The position numbers and the translations under genes are program-made. Below the pieces are notes generated by a model that worked only from the letters and a program-made list of their open reading frames with translations, did not search any database and was not told the origin of the DNA. DNA of 64,000 nt from Berberis thunbergii (taxonomy: Eukaryota > Streptophyta > Magnoliopsida > Ranunculales > Berberidaceae), in NCBI GenBank assembly GCA_003290165.1, contig QNQO01001824.1, positions 124,001 through 188,000 of the forward strand, given 5' to 3'. Numbering within the stretch: position 1 is the stretch's first letter; each line of letters begins with the position of its first letter. Below are positions 11,674 to 23,400 of this stretch, one piece after another.

Positions 11674-13862
11674 CAGGGGGGTATTCAATCATGGATTTTA
11701 ATAGAGTCTGAAAGACTTTAAATCTCATGGATTTTAATAGAGTCTGAAAGACTTTACAGAATTCACTGAATTTTAATGGATTTTAAGTGACTGAATTTTG
11801 TGAAATTTACAGAATCCACTGGATTTTAATGGATTTTTATTATTGGATTTTAAAGGTTGATCAGTTACATTCAATAGTTGAGATTCTCATTTGAAGTTGA
11901 AGAAATGCATAGCATAAATAATCTCAGATTTCAGTGAAACACAACAATGAAGTTGAAGAAATGCCTCCTAATTGAAATTTTCAACTAAAGAAAAGAAAAG
12001 AAAAATACTTTATGTTCTTGTTCTGACATATATCCCATTCATTTATAAAATCACTTAACTCTGGTTCTTAACAACAAGAAGAATAAACCATCTAGTAAAA
12101 AAAATGTGGAAACCTTATAGATAACCCAAGATTGCTAAGCTAAGAGAAACCATAAACCAGACCCTGAAATAAGTTGGCTACAAGGCAAACCCAAAGAAAG
12201 GATCGCGAACATGCTTGTTCTTTAACAAAGTTCCTAAAACACTGTAAACCAAAGTACTAACAGATTTGGATGGGCAAAACAGTATAGATTATCAAGATGA
12301 CTAATACAAATAACTATTTCCCATTTCGTATTTTCATTTGCATTCCATTGAATGATTCAACGAAAGAACAAACTATTAAAGACTACACATGAATCATTTA
12401 ATCATTCATGTGAAATTAAACGCATAATCATAACCACAACTTGTGTTTCTAGTAAGTAGAAGTCAAATTGAGTGATCATATACTGAAATTGAACTCCAAA
12501 CAAGAAAAAGAAGCAAACCAAAAGACACAAAATATGTTCTTAGATCTTTCGCCTATTCGTAAATGTGTATAATTCACCAAAAGGAAATCTACAAACAGGG
12601 GATTCATCTTGAATTAGGTGAACAGGTTCTTAGATGACCAAATTTCAAGATTTCAAGAAACAAAACAGAAGAAACAAATGTGATGTTGATCTAAAGTGTT
12701 GAATTCCCAGGCCAAAATGCATCTTCAATGCACAATGGGAAAAGAGACAGCTAACTCACGTCTCTCCATTCCCTCGTCCTTTTCCATTGGGACCCAATCT
12801 CAAACACTAGACGGGTCCGTCCTCAACACTCCCTCTTCCTCTGCTCTGCTCACAACGAATTTACACAGAAATGCTTTGTCTCTTCTTCTTCTTCTTCTTC
12901 TTCTTCTCTCCTTCCTTCTCTTCTCCTCTCCCCAACCACCTCCCATACGGTACACATTAACCTCACTTTTCAGTTTCTAAATCAGCTAACATTTCAATTG
13001 TTTTAACCGTCTTCTCTTCTTCCATCAGATACTACTACATATAGAATAGACTGTGGAGGCCAGACCAGCTTCAAAGACAACTTCAACCAAACCTGGCTCT
13101 CTGATCGCTTCTACACTGGCGGTGCACAGTCTCTTGTCTCACAACCAAAACACTTCACTCAACAACAAGAACAAACCCTTCGTTTCTTCCCAATCTCATC
13201 AGGTAAGAAGAATTGCTACTTGATTAATGTAACCAATCACGGTCGATATTACTTCCGTACAATTCACAGTCTATTGCTAGGAGGGTGAGTGGTGATGAGT
13301 TCAACTCCAGTGAGATCGATTGTCGTCGATCTTGCCGCGAGCCATCCCGAGTCAAGCTTCGTCTTCCCGATCTCTGCAACCCTAGATTTGCCAGAGAAAT
13401 TGAGGGATTTCTGTCTCAAATTTGCTTCTCTCTTTCTCTGCTGTTACAGTAGAACTTCTTAGAGGTTGGGCTCTCATCATAGACATAGGCAAGCCCTAGG
13501 TGTTGGTGGGAGAGATGAAGAAGAGATTGAAATACGAGGGGTAGAGGTCGGATTTGTAAAGGAGTTTGATATTTATATTTTTCACAAATAAATCCTTCAA
13601 AGTCCTTCAAAATCCATCAAGTCAACAAATCCATTAAAATCTCCTGTTGTTTGAATACCCCTAAATTTTATTGTATTGTTTAAAATCCATGATTGAATAC
13701 CCCATGATTTTAATGGATTATAAAACAATCATTTAAAATCCATGATTGAATACCTCTGGATTTCATTGTATTGTTTTAAATCCTTAATTGAATACCCCTG
13801 TATTTTAATGGACTTTAAAATCTTTCAGAATCCATTAAAATACATGATTGAATACCCCCCCC
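11674..13862. mobile_element. Non-autonomous TIR transposon with captured gene (Pack-type, PIF/Harbinger-like)
   Basis: The terminal inverted repeats are about 48 bp ('ggggggtattcaatcatgga' at the left; the right end is its reverse complement with a few mismatches). The element is inserted into the 'cattta|gaatttctg' end of a Mutator MITE with TTA on both sides (11671-11673 and 13863-13865). A 3-bp TTA duplication and G-rich TIR fit the PIF/Harbinger superfamily, known for TWA target sites. Several subterminal copies of the TIR motif ('ccatgattgaatacccc') lie at 13660-13800. No transposase is present. The middle carries a piece of a host receptor-type gene (12871-13264). Superfamily assignment is inference. 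Confidence 0.75.
12871..13264 (+). pseudogene. Captured 5' fragment of a malectin-like receptor/LRR gene
   Basis: Exon 1 (12871-12949) gives a start codon, a Phe-rich hydrophobic signal peptide built on a (TTC)n run, and a phase-1 GT donor. Exon 2 begins at 13029 after a normal AG and reads TYRIDCGGQTSFKDNFNQTW, then SDRFYTGGAQSL, QTLRFFPIS, KKNCYLI and GRYYFRT. This matches the first half of the extracellular malectin-like (di-glucose-binding) domain of plant RLP4-type and LRR-malectin proteins. The homology stops at about 13264, and a stop codon follows within a few residues. Promoter-like sequence upstream of 12871 may also be captured. The rest of the domain, the LRRs and any kinase are absent. 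It lies inside the TIR element 11674-13862, so it is a transduplicated fragment and not a working receptor. Confidence 0.75.
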
Positions 13863-13880
13863 TTAGAATTTCTGAACTAA

Positions 13881-14243
13881 TTATGTATTGACGTTAAAGC
13901 AATCACAATCGCATCTACCATCAATACACCTCACTCTAAAACAATTTGTACATTCATCAGCATATTGACATTCATGATCAGAGGTGCAATGGATATGTTC
14001 ACTGTCCACCATTGTTGGTCCACCTACAATAATTAAAAAAAAAATCATGTAAAATTATTTATCAATATTACAACTATAATGAGTGAAAGAAATATATAAC
14101 AATTTTTTTGAGTGATTGACTGTAATTATATATATTTGAAATATAAAAATTGAAAAATCAATCATGTGTATAAAATAAGACAACTAACCAGTTGCTATGA
14201 CCAAAATAATGACAAATAAAATCAACTTGAGACCCTTCTCCAT
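13881..14243 (-). CDS. Secreted defensin-like cysteine-rich peptide (two exons)
   Basis: Exon 1 (14189-14243) encodes a signal peptide (MEKGLKLILFVIILVIAT). The 165-bp intron is GT-AG and phase 1. Exon 2 (13881-14023) encodes the mature part (GGPTMVDSEHIHC..., ending CDCDCFNVNT), giving 65 residues in total. The eight cysteines follow C-x5-C-x5-C-x2-C-x4-C-x4-C-x-C-x-C. A signal-peptide exon, one short phase-1 intron and a small Cys-rich mature exon form the usual layout of plant defensin-like (DEFL/LCR/NCR-type) genes, which act as secreted antimicrobial or signalling peptides. The exact subfamily and role are unknown. A TATA-like box lies at about 14314-14323, roughly 75 bp upstream of the start. 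The stop codon lies inside the 9-bp target duplication of the MITE at 11508-13874. The frame is intact, but the 3' UTR and polyadenylation region have been pushed 2.4 kb away. A truncated paralogue is at 6781-7054. Confidence 0.8.
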
Positions 14244-14487
14244 ATCTTGTGTCGTAATTTTATTTCAGTAAAGTTTGTAATAATGTAATATTTTCTTTTG
14301 AGGTATTTTGTAAGTATATATAAGAGTTGTAGAGTGTAATTAATTGTCAGCGCTTAATGAGCCACGTAACTCCTAGTCAACTATTGTTGCTTAAGTATTC
14401 ATTCACCATTGACAAACAATTAATATGTAATAATGATTATTTCTTGACCAGTTTAATGGTCACCTAGGACATAAATGAAATGTAGAA

Positions 14488-14676
14488 GAGAGATTCTAAA
14501 TGTCGAGGGAATGAGCGAGGGAAATGAGCTGGCGAGGTGAAAGCCGTTCATTTTTTTCGAGATGCGCGCGAGAAAAGTCAACACACGTATCTCAAGGAAA
14601 ATGGACGACTTTCACCTCGCCAGTTCATTTCCCTCGCTCGTTTCCTCGCTCATTCCCTTGACATTTAGAATTTCTG
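14488..14676. mobile_element. Mutator-type MITE, 189 bp
   Basis: The flanking 9-bp duplication 'aatgtagaa' is perfect (14479-14487 and 14677-14685). The empty site is preserved at about 7280-7290 in block Y. The ends are inverted ('attctaaatgtcgagggaat' at the left; reverse complement 'attctaaatgtcaagggaat' at the right), and the whole element is one long hairpin through 'gaaatgagctggcgaggtga' and its complement. It is the same family as 11508-13874 and the truncated copy at 17031-17144. Confidence 0.85.
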
Positions 14677-15298
14677 AATGTAGAAACATAATGGGAATGG
14701 AAATTACTCATAAAGATCAAAACTTAGTGAACATTCTATTTTAAACAAAAAAAATAAAATGAGATTTGTCATTTATTTTCGTGATAGTTATTTTTAAGCA
14801 AAGGTGTCAAAAGAGTGAATATCTGGCATCAAAGTTCGTGCTTTGGAATAATTTGAAAATTGGACAATTCAGAAGATTTTAGATGGTATACGAGTTCATA
14901 AACTTGCTAACAATCAAGACTCTAGAGAAATATTGGCAAGCTCATAGGAGTCAGGGCAAAAATGTCTAGACGATCATCTCGTGTTTTTGGACCATGGCCT
15001 ATATAGTGCAATCTTTTGGGAGCAAAGTTTGGTATGTCCTATTACATGCGTACAAACACACATGAGAGGCAATTTGGTCACCAAATAAAATACCTAACAA
15101 CTCCGGCAATGAATGCATTCAATTAGAGGGTATGTCCAATTTCAATTTCCTTGACTCTCGCACTTTCGCGACCAAGTGTTAAACTAGTTGAGAGGATAGG
15201 TCTAGTTTCACATTACTAATTGGGAGCTACTATTTGGAACCACACTTTTCTTTTTCCGCACTCATCACATAATGAACACGTCTGCATAAAAAAATGTT

Positions 15299-15477
15299 GA
15301 GTGAGGCTAGGAAACCGGGTTTTGTAACCATGTTTTATAACCAGGATGATATGGCATCATTAGAGGATATTTTTTTACAATCTCGAGATACACATAAACA
15401 CTTTGGGGATTTTATCATTCTTTCAAGATCACACCACGTCACCATGGTTACAAAAACATGGTTTCCTAGCATTTTTG
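15299..15477. mobile_element. MITE, 179 bp (second family)
   Basis: The ends are inverted ('ggctaggaaaccgggttttg' versus reverse complement 'tgctaggaaaccatgttttt'). Flanks are 'aaaaatgtt' (15290-15298) and 'aaaaaggtt' (15478-15486), a near-perfect 9-bp duplication. It is missing from the homologous place in block Y (about 7895). A relative occurs at about 62361-62716. Confidence 0.75.
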
Positions 15478-16650
15478 AAAAAGGTTAAAACACAAAATTT
15501 TTTATAGGAAGAGAAAAAGAGTTTCGGAGTAGCGTTTTCTCTATCAAAACCCTTATTCACCGATTGCTCCAAACTAAGGTTTTGTTTCTCAAAACTCTTT
15601 TTCTTCACCGTGTTCTCTTTCTCTGAAGAATTTCTCTGATTACTTTGACTGCAATCCCTCTCTAAAGGGCTCATCTGACTTTTTATTTTTTATTTTTTAT
15701 TTTAGAATGGTTCTTCAAAGTAAGTTATCTCTTTGAAGGGTCCCTCCAACTTTTTTCTCCCTCTCTCGCAATAGGATTCCTCAGACTGCATACCTAGTTC
15801 TCTATGTCATACCAAGCCAGAAAGGGTCAAACAACCCATTTACGACAATTTCGGCGATAATCTCAATCCTTTTCCTTATTCTTGTTGTTGGATATCTCAT
15901 TCGTACACATATTCTATTTGTTTCCCGAGCCTCTAGTGAGTTATAGACAAAGTTCGAAAAAATCATATCTTTGATGATTCCATCATACATGATTACTTAT
16001 TTAATAGTTCATTTTCAATTTTTAAGCTTAAAATCCATCCATGATATCCTAAAATCAACTTCACTAAGCTTAAACTCATATGAGCTCACCTCATTGAAGA
16101 AGACGACCTATATGTCATGAGTATGGGCGTCGATAATGACCCAAATAGCAATAAAAGTTTGTTTTCTTCAATTTTTTTGGACTTGAATACGTTCAAAGTA
16201 TAAAATGCCTATGAACTTACCATGCAACATGCGGAAATTTTCATGAACAAACATTCATGTCCACATAGAAATTTTAATGGGTAAATAACGTTACCCAAAC
16301 ATAAAATTTTGCACCCCCTAAAAAATTGACAAAATTTTTAAGCAAATTTATGCGTGGAGACAATCCTCTACTCATGATTTTTTTTGCGTTTCGTATGTTT
16401 TTCATTTTTTTTTTGTGTCTTGGGGGTGGGGGGGAGGGTTGAAGGCCTAGACATGAAATTTTTAGTGTGCATATTGTTTACTCACTGAAATTTCTGTTTG
16501 GATTTCATTATTTGCTTGAAGTAATTTCCCTTGTACATGGTTATGGTAAGTTTCAGAGCGCTTCACATTTTGAACATGTTTAAATCCATGAAATTAAAAA
16601 AATAGTTATTGTTTATGTCCTTATCGACACCCATATGCATGTCATATGGT

Positions 16651-17030
16651 CTTAATAACTAAGCAGAGCTCATATGGTTTTCAAATTAGAGAAACCCTCC
16701 ATAGAAAGAATGGTAAAAGTAGATCTATTCAGTAGAGAGGTTTAGAGAAAGAAATCAAAGAATGGACGAGAAAGAAAAGGAAATCGAGTAGATTAATTGC
16801 TTGCATTTTACATCTACTCGAGTAGAGATAGAGAAAACTATCGGAGGAACCCCTCAGAGAGTGAGATAGATCAATCAGAGCAGGGAGGATGATGATTTTT
16901 TTGATGAAGAATACAGGTTCTAAGTGAGAAAACCCTGCTTTGAAACTCCTACTCCTCTCTGCTAATGAAAAATAATAATAATGGGGTTTTGACCTTTTAG
17001 ATGTGGGTGTGACCTTTTATATGTGGGTGT
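16651..17030. other. Spacer upstream of the VPS35L gene
   Basis: AT-rich unique sequence. A small direct repeat 'gaccttttagatgtgggtgt' / 'gaccttttatatgtgggtgt' lies at about 16990-17030. No gene seen. Confidence 0.5.
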
Positions 17031-17144
17031 GACAAGAAGAAAGTCAATGCATGTATCTCGAGGAAAATGAATGGTTTCACCTCGTCACCTCATTTCCCTC
17101 GCTCGTTTCCTAGCTCATTCCCTCGACATTTAGAATTTCTCGTG
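17031..17144. mobile_element. Truncated Mutator-type MITE
   Basis: Matches the right half of the element at 14488-14676 ('tatctcgaggaaaatgaa', 'cctcatttccctcgctcgtt', 'tcgacatttagaatttct'). The left half is missing, so it cannot fold as a complete hairpin. It lies about 270 bp upstream of the VPS35L start codon, within the likely promoter. Confidence 0.65.
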
Positions 17145-17412
17145 GAAATTTACTTTTTTCATTAGTCAAATTATTTCATAATTAAGAAAAAGTAATTTTG
17201 GGCATTATGAAATTTAGGGACGGCCGCATGATAGGGGTGTACTCAAATCCAGTAAATAGTAAAAACAGAAGACTGTAGTTGAAGTGGGTGTACTTTGAGT
17301 TTCTTATCATGAAGTGGGGTACTTCTAAATAGCCCGATTTTGGGTTAACAAATATAACATCCTGAGAGCTGCAGGCAAACAAAACGAGGGGAGAGAGAGG
17401 GACAGAGACTCC

Positions 17413-20400
17413 ATGGAATTCAGAGCTCGAGACTACGAAGCTGAAGAAGCAGCTCACTCACTACCTCGCGTTTGCACAGACAATCATCCACTCGCCACTT
17501 TCCCTTCCTCACCCCAGGTCTCTCATCTCAATCTTTTGTTCTCTTTATCATCGTCATTTTGAATGAATTTGGCTTTTTGAACTACTGTTTCCGAATCTGA
17601 ATTGTACAGAGAGACTTCACCTTTGATAGTGTAATCTGAAATGCTCTCTAAAATCCACTATTGAAATGGATGAATGAACACGAAAGCGTCACAAACTTGG
17701 GTACTAGCGTTTTGTTATAGTGAGTACCGATAGAGATATTGTTGACAACAATTCGTTCTTTAATCGTTTCTGCGATTAAGATCTGTACGACACAAAAATC
17801 TCTTCGAAATGGGAAATCTTTACATACCCAGATCATTAACTTGGGCTATTTACCTAAAACCCAGGACTTCAATCACGTATTGAATCTATACTCAGAAGTC
17901 CTAGGACTTATTTTCTGCACGGAAACTTTTAGATGAAATGGCCAATAGAAATTTAGTCTCTTTTCGACGATAATTTCAGTCCGATAGCCCCCAATTTGCT
18001 TTGACTCTCATACCCCTATTTGCAAAGAGAAGACTTGGCAGCTAACCCTTTTTTTTGTTTTTGTCCCCTTGAGTTTGATTGTGGGGTAGCAATGTTTGAA
18101 GCTTAAATTGCTCGATCAGGGGAAGCAAATAGATTCTCAAGTGATAGTTTCAGACTCTGTGTCTGACCCATTTGTGCGGAAGACTCTAGTTGATTTTTAT
18201 TCTAAGTTAGATGAGCTTGGATTAGCAATTCAATGTTTGGGCAGCTCCAGTTCCTGACACAGTGATGTGTAATTCAGTGGTATATGGGTTTGTGAGCTTT
18301 GGTTCCTATGAACAAGCATTTGAACTCTTTAGAGCTGCAAGGGAGAAGTTAACTTTATGCTAATGGAATTTACTTTGGGTAGTTTGATCAAAGCCAGTTT
18401 GAGTGGATGGAGAAGTTGGAGAGCAAACACATGGACTTCGTTTAAAAACTGGATTTCATTCAGATTTTGTTGGTACTTTAATTGTGAGCATGTATAGTGA
18501 ATTCGGCGACACGGGTAGTTCCGAAAATGTTTTTAGAGGAATTGTATGTGTAGATCTAGCCTTGTATAGTTCTATGACTGTTGGGTTTTTGAATAACAAT
18601 ATTCACAAAACCATGTTGAGCTTCTTCGATGAATTAGGATTGCAAGGTCTTGAATCAGATGAATTTACTTTATCTAGCAATCTCAAGGCTTGTGGAGGCT
18701 TAGAATGTCTTAATATGGGTAGACGCATCCATGGGGTCATACTGAAGTTTGAGTTTCAAAAGGAATTGGTCGTCAACACTGCTTTAGCAGGTATGTACAT
18801 GAAATGTGGGTCCGTGGAGTATAGTTGTAGATTATTTGAGATGCTGCCAGTGAGAAACACTGTTATGTATAGTTCGATGATTTCAGGGCAGGGGAAAAAT
18901 GGGAGTTGTGGAGACGTGGTAGATCCGTTTGTTGATATGAATCGCAAGGGAATTGAAACTAATCATACTGCCTTTCTCGCACTAATGAGTTTGTGCAGTA
19001 GACATGGAGACATATATGCTCATGCTATCAGGCATAGATTTGGATTTGATTAGACAGTGAAAAATACTTTTCTAGATGGTTTGTTAAAAGCTGGAGCAGT
19101 TGTTGAAGCAAAATGGTATTTTTATAAGATGGGGGAACAAAATGTTATTTCTTGGACAACTATCATATCTGGTTTATGTCAGTTTGGCATGAACTCTGAT
19201 GCTGTTGAGCTCTTCCAATGTATGCAAATGGTTGGAATTTGGCCTAATAGCTTCACTTGTTCAAGTATTGTGAAGTCTTGCGGGAGTAGAGCGGACTTCA
19301 GGTTGGGTATGTGTGTTCACTGGTGTAGTATCAAGCATAGGATTGTGGATAAAGAATTTACAGTGACTTCTCTTTTGGACATGTACGCCAAGTTTGGGGC
19401 ATTGTGGAAGAGCTTGAGAGAGACTTTCAAATAGCAATATTGTTTCTTGGAATACAATGATCACCAGCATATGCCCAGCATGGAGAAGGTACTAACTAGT
19501 AAGGCACTAGAGCTGTTGGAGAGAATGGATGACTATGCGGTTAAGCCTAATGAGGTTACCTTGACCTTTATTTTGTCGACATTTAGCCACTCTCGCTTAG
19601 TAGATGAAGGAGTTCATGTCTGTGAGCTGTTCATAGAACACACTACACATGCATGGTTGATATGGTTGGCAGGGCTGGGTTTGTTGAGAAGGCAAAGTGT
19701 TTGACTGAAAGTACGCCCCATGAGTCGAATAGATTGATCTGGTACACAGCTGCTTGTAAACTTCACGGGGATACGAAATTAGCAGAATATGCCAAAGAAC
19801 GTTTAGTCCATGTGGGAGCTCATGACAATTCGACACTTGTTTGAAGTCTAATATGTATTCAGAATCAGGGAACTAACCTCTCCCAGACCCATTTCTCAAA
19901 AAGGGTGAGATTGAAGGGAGGATGCGAATTGGAGTGCAAGTGAACCATCCAGTCCAAGAAAGAGGTTGGAAAGGAGGCCTGGACATGAAAATCAGACAGG
20001 GCCAGCACCCACAGCTGGTTCACAACAGGGCAGGACAAAAACAAGGACAAAAACAAGTGTCCTATAGATTCTTATACCCAACCCAATAGGTTGGGACAAG
20101 AGGGCGGGGAATAATAGGAGAAATGGAAGTTGCTTGCAATATGAACATTTTGGACTCCCCATCTAGATGATGTAAGTGAGCTTCTGCTGTCTAACAGTTT
20201 AGTATCATAGCTACTTCATACTCGTCAGAAAGGGAACATGGGAATATACCAGGGTGAATCTCCACAAAGGTGACAGATAGAAGTGACTGGAGGGAAACAA
20301 AAATAGAAACTTTCTTCACAATATTAGTGAGTATGGTAACAAGTTTCTTTAGATGTGGGAAATGTGGAATTAATGTGAAAGGATGCTCAAGTATTAGGTA

Positions 20401-23400
20401 GTCTGAGACAAACTGCTCTTCAAGTTTTTGCTACTTTTGGTCCCAGCTCGACAAATTTCTTTGCTTAAGAATTATTGAACCTCCCACTCTTCATATTTGA
20501 CGTAAACAATAATTTACAATTTGTAACTTGTAATGTATTTGCTAATCACTAAAATAATAACAAATAGAAACAACTTGAGAAGCAGAGCTGATTCCTCGCG
20601 GAAAAGTTCAATGATGGTAGAGAATGGGGTCTTGTGTTCGCTCAACTCAAGTAAAAATAAGGTAAAATTATGTCAGACATCATATTAGTTTTAAATTGGG
20701 TGGCAAAATGGTCTATGCATGAAGGAAGAAAATGGTAAAGAGTAAGAAGGGGAAAGATGAAAATCATTCTTTTTGCTGAGATGCTGCTGTACCCATTATG
20801 CTGAAAATGGGACTACAATTGAAATAGAAAATTAGACAAATGTCCTTTTTGCTGAGATGCTGCTGTATCCATTATGCTTTGAACAAAAAAGTTGGTACTT
20901 GTAATTGGAGATATTATCTTATCACTAGAAATTGAATCAAGTGAGCTTTGAACTGGGTAAGGGTAACATTGTTTTCATAGTTAATTCCAAAGATGAATTC
21001 CTAAACATTAAACGTATGTAAAATCCTATGAAAATATACTGATATGTTAATAAAATTTTTGGCTTGTTATTTAAAGATTTCTGATAAACAAAAAGTTTAA
21101 TGATATTGTTTCTTCTAGATTGATGTTGCAGATCATGGGAAGGAGGAATTTTATGACCCTTTGAGACGTTCTACTGCAGATGTAGAAAGCTCTAATGCAG
21201 ATGTGCAAGATATTTCAAGGTTTTCAACCAGAGGGAGGTTTCCTGCTGATGACGAGCTTCAATTGTCAGCAAAAGAATGGGCTTCTTTTAAGCGGTCATT
21301 GATGCAAAAGTTTTCTTCCTCAAAGCTGGTCTCCCTTTCTGCGGTAAGCTTTAGCTGATGCCTGAAATGTACTTTTTCAGTTTTTTGGTACTCTTTAAGC
21401 TATGTACAATAAAATGAAAACACTTGTTTAATATGACCTAACCTGCATGGCACTTGTGCATTTTTAAGAGGTGTCTAGCTTAGCCTCCTAACCTAGTTAG
21501 TTGTCCAAAATTTCTGAAGATAGAGGTTACTGCCTGTTGTTAGAGTCAAAGGCACATGAGCCATTGAACTTCCCTTGAGTTAAACAAAGTTCTAGAAGCG
21601 TCCTTAGCTTCTACCAAAATTACACTTATTAACCCTAGTTATCAATATTTTATGATATGCATGATACTATACATGATACATACACCATATCTTATGATAA
21701 ATTGATATAGGATGATGCACCGTTCTTGTACAAGTGACGTGAATGAATGGATGGATGATGGTGATAGTAAATAACTTGAATAAGTGTTTTTAGGACCTCC
21801 TTGCTCGAATAAGTTTTATTTTATGTTTTATTATATGCTTATATATATTATACCTATTATTTATTTTTTCATGCTTAAATAAGAACACAATACAGTATGA
21901 TATATCTTAAATTTGGTTTTATGCTACACAGTATGTTTAACATTTTGATTACTAAGCCAGTAAGCCATTAATATATGAATGAAGCAAGTAAGGTTAAAAC
22001 AGTCAAAGTTCTTCTAATAAGAGGTTCTTTAAAATAGAAATACACACACCTTCTTAAGAGCTTCTAGTTAAATATCATTTTATTTAGGGGTTTAATTTTT
22101 GGAGAGGGAAAAAAATGAAAAACAAGAAAGTTCTTAATCATATGGGAGTAGTTAATTTAAATGGTGTTCCTGATAGTTGATTAGTTAAATTGGTTCTTTC
22201 AGATGCATCCACTGTGAATTTGTGACAAATGATGTTCTGGGCACTTTGTTATTCGTAAAATAAAATGTTTCTTTCGACAGTCATTATCCATACCAAATAA
22301 TAACACACACACATACATCAAATGTACTAAATGTCTAAATCATTTAGTCAGTTCTACAATGAAAATAGAAAAACGTGAAGTGGTTGATTAGACATGCAAA
22401 ATGTTCTCACCCTTTGACAACTTTAATCATGGAAGTAGCTTGTCATTGATCAGATTATTATGTTACCATTTCTGGACATATCTCGTGTATTGGCAGTGAT
22501 ACTGGCAAAACTAAAAGAAAAATATCTGTTATTGCTTCTATGACTAACACAATGCATTACTTATGATAATAAATATTAAAAGAGTCAGTTAAACTTCAAT
22601 TATATGTGTCTGACACACGAAGGCAAGATTAGCCATAAAAATTTAGCGACAGAAGAGAGTATTTCTGAGAGGTATGAGATATGAGATATGGGTATAGTTG
22701 CTGATTTAATTTCTGAAGGACATCTAATGATTTTCTGAGTATATTGCTCTACTCCTGGAATCATTTGTAAAAACTTAAAGGTATGGGAAATGTAAAGTTA
22801 ATTTGTAAAATCATGGTTATATCTAATTGGTCTAGTGTTTTTGATTCCCTTTCTTTCGTCTATGATGTTGGGTCCTTGTTTCTCTTGCAGATATCTGATG
22901 TAACAGTCAAAGGTGGCAAGGGTATGACTTCATTAATTATCTGCAAGTTATTCTGCATGGTGGAAATTATTTAGTTCATTTGGCTCTGACTTCTGATTCA
23001 GAAAGATGCTGACAAGAATAGCTATAACGATTGTGTCTTACTTTAGTTATTTGGTGTGGAACTTTGCAGCCAAAGAGAAACCATCTACTAGCTTGCATTC
23101 AGAAGAGCTAAGTGAACCGCAGAGTGTTTCTGAACCGGGTGTCAGAGTTATTACAAGACAGGAGTATGTTTCACGATTACGTGAGCTAAAAGAGGAAATC
23201 AGCCGTGCATGGAAGACTGATGATCGTGTAACATCTTTAAAATTATCCGTCAAGGCAAGTACTCCAATGTCACTACATGTTTCAATTGCAGGTTTTCATG
23301 TTAACCTTATGAATATATGGACTTCCATTTAGCCTTTACAACTGCATAGGTGTATTTGATATACGAATTCTTGAAGAAGTTTTTGGTCATTCTCTACTTG

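Larger units (their letters stand above)
11508..13874. mobile_element. Mutator-type MITE, split by a nested TIR element
   Basis: The terminal arms are 11508-11673 and 13863-13874. They read 'gagttgttctaaatggcgag' inward at the left and, with the internal arm, 'catttagaatttctg' at the right, as in the copy at 14488-14676. The flanking 9-bp target duplication 'aactaatta' is perfect (11499-11507 and 13875-13883). The arms fold back through the complementary GC-rich stretches at 11528-11580 and 11606-11660. The right target-site copy overlaps the stop codon of the defensin-like gene. The MITE was interrupted after it inserted by the element at 11674-13862. Confidence 0.8.
14005..16650. repeat. 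Block Y' (second copy of the Y segment)
   Basis: Parallel to 6815-9068 throughout, with about 90 percent identity judged by eye. It differs mainly by the MITEs at 14488-14676 and 15299-15477, which are absent from Y, so Y serves as an empty-site reference. It contains the intact signal exon and promoter of the defensin-like gene. The plus-strand frame equivalent to 8209-8535 is interrupted by a stop after '...RASSEL'. Confidence 0.75.

Noticed and set aside
12696..12980. 94-codon plus-strand ORF over the captured fragment
   Set aside because: It reads a different frame from the malectin fragment, through the (TTC)n tract as Leu. The spliced frame from 12871 gives the homology instead.
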